Assembly (NCBI GenBank): GCA_018067265.1
Contig: JAGPUY010000341.1
Coordinates: 1-12,802, forward strand
DNA length: 12,802 nt
Reading direction: 5' to 3'
Origin: Oceanihabitans sp.
GTDB lineage: Bacteria; Bacteroidota; Bacteroidia; Flavobacteriales; Flavobacteriaceae
The notes beneath the pieces were generated by a model that was not told where the DNA came from, searched no databases, and saw only the letters and a list, made by a program, of their open reading frames with translations. Within the stretch, counting starts at the first letter, position 1, and every line of letters starts with the position of its first letter. The position numbers and the translations under genes are program-made. Below, piece by piece: positions 1 to 8,200 of the stretch.

Positions 1-584
1 CCTAAATCTGCTGCAATATCGGTATCAAATTTTTTCTGAATATGTTTCGCAATTTTCTCTGACATGCATGCTTTACGGGCTGCATTAGTGGAAGCACTTT
101 CGCAACCTGGAAAAACTGGAACGATCTCTACAAAGTCCACCGGAATGGTTACTGGTTCTTCTGGTGGTTTTATACTAGGCACATTGGTAATTGCAACTAC
201 AGGATTATCGACCTTTGGAGGATCTACAATAACATCTGTAACGTTTGTTTCTGGTGTATCATCTGGAACCGTTGTATACGAATCAATCAACCTAGATGGT
301 GCAGACTTCTCCACAGTCTTTTGTACAATTACTGGTTCTTCAATAACAAAATTAACGTTAATGAAATCCTCCTCCAGATCCAACGGGATTGTATGACCAA
401 GATCTAAAGGTTTGGTTTCAAATTTCATTTCTAGAAGTCCGTAGCTAAACAGCAAACACACAATTAAACCTATTTGAAAGTAAATAGTAGCATTTTTTTG
501 TAAATTTGCATCATGCTTTTGTGATTTTTTTACGATTTCCTCTTTTTGATCATTGAGGTCGTAAGCATTTTTAAAATTTCTCAT
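1..584 (-). CDS. TonB-family energy transducer, partial (C-terminal domain beyond the window)
   Basis: The frame is open from an ATG at 582-584 to the window edge, giving 194 complete codons. Residues about 31-51 form one hydrophobic helix (ATIYFQIGLIVCLLFSYGLL), so the protein should be anchored in the inner membrane with most of its length in the periplasm. A linker with scattered prolines follows (PPK, KPPEEP) at about 80-150. Then comes the block VEIVPVFPGCE near 152-162, with CMSEKI at 173-178 and KKFDTDIAADLG at 184-195. The same block occurs in the complete TonB gene just upstream (702-1430), so this is a diverged paralogue. The TonB C-terminal beta domain would lie outside the window. 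Unlike its neighbour it has no polyproline run and has about 15 extra charged residues before the helix. A hairpin terminator separates the two, so it probably has its own promoter, though none is convincing. By family it should pass proton-motive energy to outer-membrane receptors; its specific partner is unknown. Confidence 0.9.
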   Translation of the reverse strand, partial: MRNFKNAYDLNDQKEEIVKKSQKHDANLQKNATIYFQIGLIVCLLFSYGLLEMKFETKPLDLGHTIPLDLEEDFINVNFVIEEPVIVQKTVEKSAPSRLIDSYTTVPDDTPETNVTDVIVDPPKVDNPVVAITNVPSIKPPEEPVTIPVDFVEIVPVFPGCESASTNAARKACMSEKIAKHIQKKFDTDIAADL

Positions 585-643
585 AATATTAAAGGTTTTA
601 ATGTTAATATTTTGATAAAATTACAATAAGCATACCAAAAAAG

Positions 644-674
644 AAATCCCGCTACATTATTTGTAACGGGATTT
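644..674 (-). terminator. Rho-independent terminator of the complete tonB gene
   Basis: An inverted repeat with 12-nt arms (644-655 and 663-674, one mismatch) and a 7-nt loop begins 27 nt beyond the stop codon of the tonB gene at 702-1430. Read on the minus strand, the stem is followed by a T-rich run (TTTCTTTTTT). It should end that transcript before the second tonB paralogue, which starts at 584. The plus-strand reading has only a short T run, so termination is mainly in the minus direction. Confidence 0.8.
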
Positions 675-701
675 TAATATCCTTAAAAAAGAAATTTCTT
701 T

Positions 702-1430
702 TTAGTCTTGTACTTGAAATGAGATTGGGAATCCGTAAGGTACAGTTACTGCTTTACCACGTTGCATACCTGGTTTCATTTTAGGTAATTGACTTACCAC
801 TTTTACAGCTTCTTGCTCTAATTTTGGATGCGGTGCTCTTGCACGTACACCAACAACATTTCCATTTTTATCTACTTTAAATTGAATACTAATTCTGTGC
901 TTACCAGAATTCAATCCTAAATCTTGCGCTAAGTCTGTATTAAATTTCTTGTTTACAAACTTGCTGATTTTTTCAGACATACATTTTTTTCTTGCATTGT
1001 TATTTGCTTCCCCTTCACATCCTGGAAATACAGGAACGTTTTCAATAACAGCAAAAGGAACTTCGATATCTTCTTCTACTTCTTCTATTTCTTGAACTTC
1101 TTCAACCTCAACAATTTCTTCTTCTTGATTCGTTTCTGTAGATTCTATAACGGTTTCTTCTACTTCTGCTTCATCCTCAACTATTTCAATAACTTCTGGA
1201 GCTGCAGGTGGTGGTGGTGGAGGTGGTGGTGTTTGAATTTGTTCCGTAATTGGCACTTCCTCCTCTAACTCTTCATCTAGGTTTAATTGACCTATATCTA
1301 TAATAGACTTGTCGTATGTTTTATAATTAATAGCAAAATTTGTTAAAAATAACATTAACGCTAAACCTATTAAAAAGTATAGACTACTATTTCTACCAAC
1401 GTTTGCTTTAGGATTTTTCTTAAGTTCCAT
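702..1430 (-). CDS. Energy transducer TonB
   Basis: A 242-residue TonB-family protein. One hydrophobic segment at about residues 15-35 anchors it in the inner membrane. The periplasmic linker has eight consecutive prolines (68-75), followed by a very acidic stretch rich in Glu and Val (about 80-124). Next is the block VPVFPGCE (132-139) and C150-MSEKI. The C-terminal TonB domain (about 178-242) includes the strand-turn pattern FKVDKNGNV, APHPKLEQEAVKVV and LPKMKPGMQRGK, ending in a beta strand. TonB proteins transmit proton-motive force from an ExbB/ExbD motor to TonB-dependent outer-membrane receptors; no exbB or exbD is in this window. Cys138 and Cys150 are the only obvious cysteines and could form a disulfide. 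The ATG start is set by the membrane segment. The gene lies 61 nt after the vanZ-like gene, so it may be co-transcribed with gcvH-vanZ or use the weak promoter at 1453-1484. Several TonB paralogues are usual in this group, so the receptor served cannot be told. Confidence 0.93.
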   Translation of the reverse strand: MELKKNPKANVGRNSSLYFLIGLALMLFLTNFAINYKTYDKSIIDIGQLNLDEELEEEVPITEQIQTPPPPPPPPAAPEVIEIVEDEAEVEETVIESTETNQEEEIVEVEEVQEIEEVEEDIEVPFAVIENVPVFPGCEGEANNNARKKCMSEKISKFVNKKFNTDLAQDLGLNSGKHRISIQFKVDKNGNVVGVRARAPHPKLEQEAVKVVSQLPKMKPGMQRGKAVTVPYGFPISFQVQD

Positions 1431-1452
1431 GATTATATGTTTTTACTTGTTG

Positions 1453-1484
1453 CTAAAATAACCATTTATTTGGCAAAAAAGCAA
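1453..1484 (-). promoter_or_regulatory. Possible promoter for tonB, weak match
   Basis: In the 61-nt gap before tonB the minus strand carries TATTTTAG (1453-1460), one mismatch from the Bacteroidota -7 box TAnnTTTG. A TTG lies 21 nt upstream of it (1482-1484). The spacing fits the flavobacterial pattern, but the box is imperfect and such AT-rich matches arise by chance. Transcription could simply read through from gcvH-vanZ. Confidence 0.25.
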
Positions 1485-1491
1485 GGGTTTA

Positions 1492-1866
1492 TTATTTTTT
1501 AACTTCTGTTTTCTTAAATAGCAATAAAACGACAACGGTTATGCCTACTCCCAATGTGTTAGCTAAAATATCATTATTATCTGCAACTCTGGTATTGGTA
1601 AGCATACCTTGCAATGCTTCAATAATTATACCAAAGATTACGGAAACAATTGCAGAAACTAGTAATGCTTTATTGAAAGGCCATTTAAATTTATTGTAAA
1701 GTGCTTGAAACCAAAACCAAGATAAACCACTGTAAGCAATAAAATGAAATATCTTATCTGTGTTTGAATAATTAATCTCTGGCAAACCAGAAACATGAAT
1801 AAGACTCGCTATTGTTAGAGCAGTAGTATAGCACAAGGTAATCCCAAATGCATATTTTCTAAGCAC
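1492..1866 (-). CDS. VanZ-like family membrane protein
   Basis: A 124-residue protein with four predicted membrane helices (about residues 5-25, 38-57, 66-86 and 100-118). It carries the VanZ-like signature: DKIFHFIAY (37-45) before helix 2, then E83, Q86, R93, D99, N103 and G106 in the pattern E..Q......R..D.ND..AN..G. The start is GTG at 1864-1866, inside the last codons of gcvH, giving an 8-nt overlap in another frame. No ATG occurs before the conserved region, so GTG is the best start and translation is probably coupled to gcvH. The family is named after the VanZ teicoplanin-resistance protein, but most members are short membrane proteins of unknown role, and resistance should not be assumed. 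The neighbourhood (gcvH, tonB, sprA) does not reveal its function. Confidence 0.85.
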   Translation of the reverse strand: MLRKYAFGITLCYTTALTIASLIHVSGLPEINYSNTDKIFHFIAYSGLSWFWFQALYNKFKWPFNKALLVSAIVSVIFGIIIEALQGMLTNTRVADNNDILANTLGVGITVVVLLLFKKTEVKK

Positions 1867-2239
1867 CTATTAATGCTTTATAATCTTCAGCAGACATTAA
1901 GCCTTCTACTTGGGATAGATCAGAACATTTCATTTTTATCATCCAACCGTCTCCGTAAGGATCTGAATTCACTTTTTCTGGCTCGTCTTCTAACGCTTCG
2001 TTAAATGTTGTAATCTCACCAGATAATGGTAAAAATAAATCCGAAACTGTTTTTACAGCTTCAACAGTACCAAAAATTTCTTCTGCTTCTAATGTTTCGT
2101 CTACCGTTTCCACTTCCACATAAACAATATCACCTAATTCGCTTTGTGCGAAATCTGTAATTCCTATGGTTGCTACATCACCTTCTATTTTGATCCACTC
2201 GTGATCTTTAGTATATTTTAATTCTGTTGGAATGTTCAT
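1859..2239 (-). CDS. gcvH: Glycine cleavage system H protein
   Basis: A 126-residue protein of the usual GcvH length. It carries the aminomethyl intermediate on a lipoyl arm, shuttling between GcvP (glycine decarboxylase), GcvT (aminomethyltransferase) and the lipoamide dehydrogenase in the cytoplasm. Diagnostic stretches are YTKDHEWIKIEGDVATIGIT (9-28), AQSELGDIVYVEV (31-43) and the lipoylation hairpin GTVEAVKTVSD (57-67), in which Lys63 is the expected lipoyl-lysine. The C-terminal part has the family pattern EALEDEPEKVNSDPYGDGWM. The start is ATG at 2237-2239, preceded by a perfect -7 box. gcvP and gcvT are not in this window, so the complex is encoded at separate loci. The last 8 nt overlap the GTG start of the vanZ-like gene. 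Confidence 0.98.
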   Translation of the reverse strand: MNIPTELKYTKDHEWIKIEGDVATIGITDFAQSELGDIVYVEVETVDETLEAEEIFGTVEAVKTVSDLFLPLSGEITTFNEALEDEPEKVNSDPYGDGWMIKMKCSDLSQVEGLMSAEDYKALIGA

Positions 2240-2265
2240 TTTTTATTTTAATTATTTGTTATTCG

Positions 2266-2296
2266 CAAATGTATTTAATTGTCCTTTAATTTTAAA
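2266..2296 (-). promoter_or_regulatory. Promoter of gcvH (Bacteroidota type)
   Basis: The minus strand carries TACATTTG (2266-2273), a perfect match to the Bacteroidota -7 box TAnnTTTG. TTTA (2293-2296, consensus TTTG) lies 19 nt upstream of it. It lies in the 59-nt gap between the sprA stop and gcvH and predicts a leader of about 20 nt. gcvH-vanZ can therefore be transcribed independently of sprA, although no terminator is seen after sprA. Confidence 0.5.
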
Positions 2297-2298
2297 CT

Positions 2299-5200
2299 TT
2301 AATTACCAAAATTATATCTTAATGTTAAACCAGATCTAATTGTGGTTTGTGGGAATGCTGTAGATATTGCATATTCTGAAAACGTATAATCAAAATAGAA
2401 AATTCCGGTTAGGTTTTTACTAAAGGCATAATCTGCCGTAAACTTACCACTCCATAAGGATTGCCCTGATGTTATTTGATTATTTTCTAAATCTAAATAT
2501 CGGATTATGGTTTTATTATCTCTAAAGGAAACATCTGCTTTTAGATTGATATCGCTAATGATCGTTTTGTTTGGTCCTGCAAGTTTAGATTTCATTCTTA
2601 CATCTTTAATTCTATATCCTAGACCTACAATGTATTCTTTACCTTGAATTTCTGTCATCAAGTTATTATCGAAACTTAAGGATAACATTCTATCTTTTTT
2701 CATTTCTAAAAGCACTTTTACAGCGCTTTTAGATTCAAAATCTATACGGAATAACGGGCTAAACATTTCTGTTAAGTTAATATTACTGTATAGTTTCTCG
2801 TTTTTAAAATCTCCAGATTGATCTAATGCATCTGCAGGTTGACTCGCATAGTCAACTGATGTATCTGGAGCGGTATAGTCTAAATTTGTTCTAAACTGAT
2901 TAATAGTATATGCAGAACGATACCCATGAGATAAAGAGAAACGTTTGAAGCGCTTTTTAAACCATTTCAGCTTCATAAAACCGGTGTACTTTAAATCCCA
3001 GTTAGGAATTGGTATATCTCTTAATGCACTCGTCTTCGTTTTACCTGCGTCTTGTCCTTGATAAGCAGATAAAAAGGAAGGTAATAATACGGCTTGACTG
3101 GATTTACCAAATCCTTCAGGATACCCATCTGCATCTCTATTAAAGCCTGCATTACCATAATGTTTTTCGGCTAACCTATTTGCAATCACTAATCTATTCG
3201 TTCTAAAATTTTCAAAAGTTTTAGACTCATTTTCATCACTCTTATTAAATGCTGTTTTAATTAAAGCTGTAGAGATTGTAAAGTTCCCGTAGGTATTTGG
3301 TGTTAAATGGATATACTCTAAATCACTATTTACATTGTAATTTTCGGTTAAATTTTCAGAGTAAATTCTATTCCCAACAATATCTATTTTAAGATCGTTG
3401 AATGGCTCCATATTAATTGCATAGTCAAATTGCTTTGCATGTGTTTCTGTGTACTGTTGGTTAAATTCTGGATACTGTGTTAGCCATCCATTTCTTGCTG
3501 CCAATTCTCTAATATCGTTTTGACTCCCAAAGGTATAACCAAATGTAGGTTTTAATGTTCCTGCAAATCCTGGTGTTTGGGTATAACCTGGAAGATAAGT
3601 ACCATTAGATTCGTTATAATTTAATTGTATACGTTTAACACTAGTTACTACGCCTATTCCGAAGTTTGCTAACTTACTTGGTTTTTTAACTTTTACAGGT
3701 TTTTTGGCTTTTTCACCTGCTCCTGGAGGCGTTGCTCTACTTGGTCTAGCTGTACTCGTATTCTTTCGACTTCTCTTTTTCGATATACCAAGATATTTAT
3801 ACAACTTATTCATATCTAAAGATGCATTAATATTGTGTTGGTTGGCGTTAGATATGGAGTTTCCTAAATCATACGTCCCAGTTAATTCACCACCGCCAGT
3901 ATCTACATATTCTATATCTCCATATAAATCAGATCCTTTTTGCCATTGAAATTCACCACTATACGTATAGGTAGCATCGATAAAGCTAAAGGTTGGTATT
4001 TTATTTATTGGTAATTGGTAGTTTACACCAAGTTTTTGATATTGTCTATTAGGATCTCCAAAATCGAAGAAACCATCCCATACCGTTAATTCTGGATCTT
4101 GCCTTCCGCTTAACTCATCATCGATATAATAGTTTCTTACAATTTTATTACTAGATGAAGTATAATCGAAACTTAATGCTTTTGTTACATTGAAGTTTAC
4201 TGTATACTGAAAATCATAGGTGTAATTTCTTCTAAACAATTCCTCTAAACCAATATTATCTCCTGTTAAATCAACATCTCTAAATTTTTGTTTATTAAAC
4301 TGTCGGTTGAAGTCTGAATTAACCGTAAAGCTAGAAGGCATTGGGTTAAAGTTAAAGTCTTTTAATATTTTCCAGTAATTACCTGTAAATAAGGAATCGT
4401 TCTTTTTAAATGGCTCTATTGAAAATGGCGCGAAATTATATGCATAACTAGCACCTGTTCTTACCTGTTGATCTAATGAGCGTTCTATTTCAAAATCCCG
4501 ATGTTCTACTTTGTTATAGGAATAACTTAATGTTAAGTTCTCTACATCATAGAATTGTGGCTTTTTCTCTGTCGTTCTATTTTTTCTTACGCCAATAAAA
4601 CTAATATTTTTTCTTTTCGTGTAGGTTTGAGATTGTTCTTTAATCGTTTCTTTTTCGGCACTGGTTTCTGCCGCATCTATTCTTGTTTGCAGTTCAATAT
4701 CTTCGTAAAGCTGATCGTATTTAGGGGTAATACTTTCTTCTCCTTGACCATAATTAAAGGGAATTTGAATTCCCCATTTTTTAGGTAATAACTGACCTGC
4801 ATTAATATTAGTAACTACATCATATTGTTGTACATCTTCTAAACTACGCTCTTGAGGTCCTTGTTCAATAGAACCAAAACCAGAAGTACTATATCTACCT
4901 GTTGCGCTAATATTTGCGAAATCAGCAATGTTTCCGTCTGCACTTATTACCGTTGCCCAACCACCTTCATTATCCATTTCTGCAAGACGAAGTTCATTAA
5001 ACCAAATCTCCCCACATTTAGACGTTCTATCATCGGCATTTTTAACACCTACCATTAAGCTTCTTATGTCTCCAAAATTAGGATTACCAAAGATAGCTAC
5101 ACGTTGTTGCCCTATAGTATATTGTGAAAATTCTGGAACCGAATTCTCGCTTAAAATACCATCAACAACATCATAGAATGTTGCTTCTGTTGCACTAAAA

Positions 5201-8200
5201 TTATCGGATATTGCTTTTGCTTTTATTTGTTGTAATACGGATAAATCTACATCCAAATCATTAAACTCTGGCCAAAGGTCTGATCTTGATGTTCCTGTAG
5301 ATACCGTTAAAGGCACTTCTATTTGGTAATAGTTTTGAGAAAGGTCATTCCCCATTCTTATAAAACCTACTAAATCTCCATCATCTAAAATAGACATGTC
5401 TTCTCCTACTTCTGCATGCATAAACATTTTTAAGTGTTTATACTGCCTCATATCGACATTTATATTTTTGTAAACGGCTCTTGCATCGTGGGATTCTAAA
5501 TCGCAAACATTAACGACTAAGGCCTGTTCGTTTTGTCTTATAACTGTATTGTTGTTATATAATTCTTCTGCATCTACTCCTGGAGGTGATTGGTAATCTC
5601 CATCATTTTCTAAAGTACTAATTACACCAATACTAAAATCTGTATTTACATCTAAATCTGGATCTCCTAGATCTTCATCTAAAGTCTGTGAGTATCTTCT
5701 CCATTCACTACGTACTAAATCTAAAGAACCAAATCTAAAGACTGTAGCTTCCGAGAAATCTTTAACATACATACGTGCAAAACGAATAGAACGTAAATCT
5801 GCAATACCACCAACATCATTTGTGAAATCGGATACTGGAACTCTAAACTGATACCAAACTGGAACTACAGATTGCCCATTAGGTAATTGTCTCGTTTCCG
5901 AATCCTTGATGTCTACAATGTATGGATTGTTAAGATTTAAGTCGGAAGGTGTAATATCAAGTTCGTATTCAAAATAACTATCAATGGTGTTCATTGTGTT
6001 ATCTCTATTAATATCCTCAACGTCTGGTTGTGTAGTGCTACCTCTATTGGTGTCACTAAATGTATCTGGTGAATTCCCTTCTACGTTATTGTATTTTTTA
6101 TAACGATCAAAAACATCTCCGTCTGTATTTAAGAAATAAGAATAATTATCATTAGAAGGATCCGTTAAGTTTTGATAATCTAAAGATGAAGAAAGTAATT
6201 TTTCCTCTTCATCATCATAACCATCATATCCTACATCTTGATTGGTACGTTCATCTCCTGTAGAATCAAAAGCATAAATTAAGGATTGATTTAATGGCAC
6301 TACACTTCCCCAATCTGTTTGGGTAAAAACGCTAACGTCCCCATCTTTTGGCAAACCGTTTTCGTATAATTTTCTTCCATCTTTAACAACATCTTCCGAA
6401 ATATTACCAAGGTTAAAAACTAATTTACCTCCTGGATTTGCTGCGTTTTCTTGAAATGGATCTTGTAACCAAAATTCTATATACTCTACATTTGCTTGTT
6501 CAAAATCGGTAGAAGTAAGCTGACGTGAAATTCCTGCCCAAGAGTCTCGTGGCTCTGTTAACGTTCCGTTAGGAATATCAATATCATTGGTTTGAAAATT
6601 ATAAGGGCCACGTTCTGCAGGATAGTATGCTAAATCTAAAGTATTTAAAACGGTTGTTTGTCCTTGTGCAATATCTTGCTGCGGAAAAAGCTCATTAATA
6701 AAAACTCTTGATGTATATAACCCAGACATATCATCATCGCTAATACCATCTGGACGACTACTACTATAAAAAACAGGATCGACATGATACCAGTTTAGCA
6801 TTGCTCTACCATAACCATTGGTAATGTCTTGCACATCAAAAATATCGGTGTCATCTACTCTAATAGGTCTACTAGACAGGTACCAAGAACTCGCCGATTT
6901 TAAATCTATAGCAGATTGCGAACCTTCAAAATCATCTATATAGGATGTTGCCTCTCCATCAAAATCTGTACCACTAGGTGAACCCGGACGTAATGCTGCC
7001 ACTTCTCCTCGTATGGAAAAATTGGAAGGCACATCGGTATCTATATTAGGCAGTTTATTTACTAATCTTGTTAAAAATGGAACTTCTGTAGAGTAGTTTA
7101 CATTGAAACCATAAATCTGATTATTTATTGGCTCACTATTATAATTGGCTTTTTGGGTTATTGGCCTTTCTTTTAAGCCAATATACGTTGCACCAATAAC
7201 AAAGTTTTCGTTAAACTTATGCTCTACATTTAAACCAAAGAAACGTTTCGATGTTTGTCCGAAAATAGAGTTGTTTTCTGTTGAAACCTGAATAGGTGTG
7301 TTGGAAGCTTTTAACGCTTCGTCTAAAATTTGCACGGTTCCTATTTGATAGTTTACCGTATAATCAATACCTTCGACTAAAACACGACCTCCAGCTGTAA
7401 CAACTACAGATCCTCTTGGCACATTAAAAGCACCTATAGAAATACCACCACTACCAGAAGAAGTATACCTACCTGTTATTTGGAATTTATTTTTTTCTAC
7501 CTCTTCAAGCGCTGCAGTTTTTGTTTCCTTATATAAAACATCATACACATATTTAGCTTGATTGCCGTTGTATGAAGTAGTCATCTCATAATCCTCACCG
7601 CCTAATGCTAAAACATCAAAAAGGTATTCTCCAAAAGGCTCTACTTTTGTGAACACAATTTTTCCGTTTTCCGGAATTACAGTCGTTCCTGAAACAAAAT
7701 CGAAGAAACCATCTCCTCCTACTTGCGGATCATTATTGTAGTTTAATTTATCTAAATGAAATAAACGAATTAACGGTGTTTCGGTGATTTCAGAATCATC
7801 TGTTGTAATAGTTGTATTGGCATCAAAAGTTGGAAATGCTGTTCCTGAAACCGGCGTAATAAAGTTTACAGGGGAACCTTCGTTATAAAAAATATTTAAT
7901 TTAAAATCTTCTTGACTTAATTGATACGCACCAGTATCATAAATATTTTTCATCATTAAATCCCAAATGGGTTGGGAAGTTGATGTTATCGGACTTTTTA
8001 ATAATTTTAAAACTAAGTTGTTATTGGTAACTGCTGTAACATTTCCGTCGGTATCTGTAGTAACTCCCGTTGCGTCTATACCATCATTTGCAAATTCACC
8101 AACTTGATATACTTGTCCTGCTACTGTAAACTGAAAGGCAACCGCTAAAACTTCATCACTATTTAAACGTTGGTTTAAAGAAATGTAACCTAACTGTGTG

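Noticed and set aside
64..396. Plus-strand open frame of 110 codons
   Set aside because: It is antisense to the partial tonB gene, whose minus-strand frame is intact and carries TonB-family motifs. The plus-strand product is low-complexity Ser/Thr with no recognisable domain.
616..623. TAATTTTA as a -7 box for the partial tonB paralogue
   Set aside because: It differs from TAnnTTTG at the final G and has no TTG at a suitable distance upstream.
1206..1229. Trinucleotide repeat encoding eight prolines in tonB, considered as a phase-variable tract
   Set aside because: The units are triplets, so length changes would keep the frame. A proline-rich linker is normal for TonB proteins.
1492..1866. 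Glycopeptide-resistance gene vanZ
   Set aside because: The protein has the VanZ-like family signature, but no other van genes are nearby and the family is broad and mostly uncharacterised.
3704..5176. Several short plus-strand frames opposite sprA
   Set aside because: They overlap one another and the intact sprA frame, and show no motifs or initiation context.
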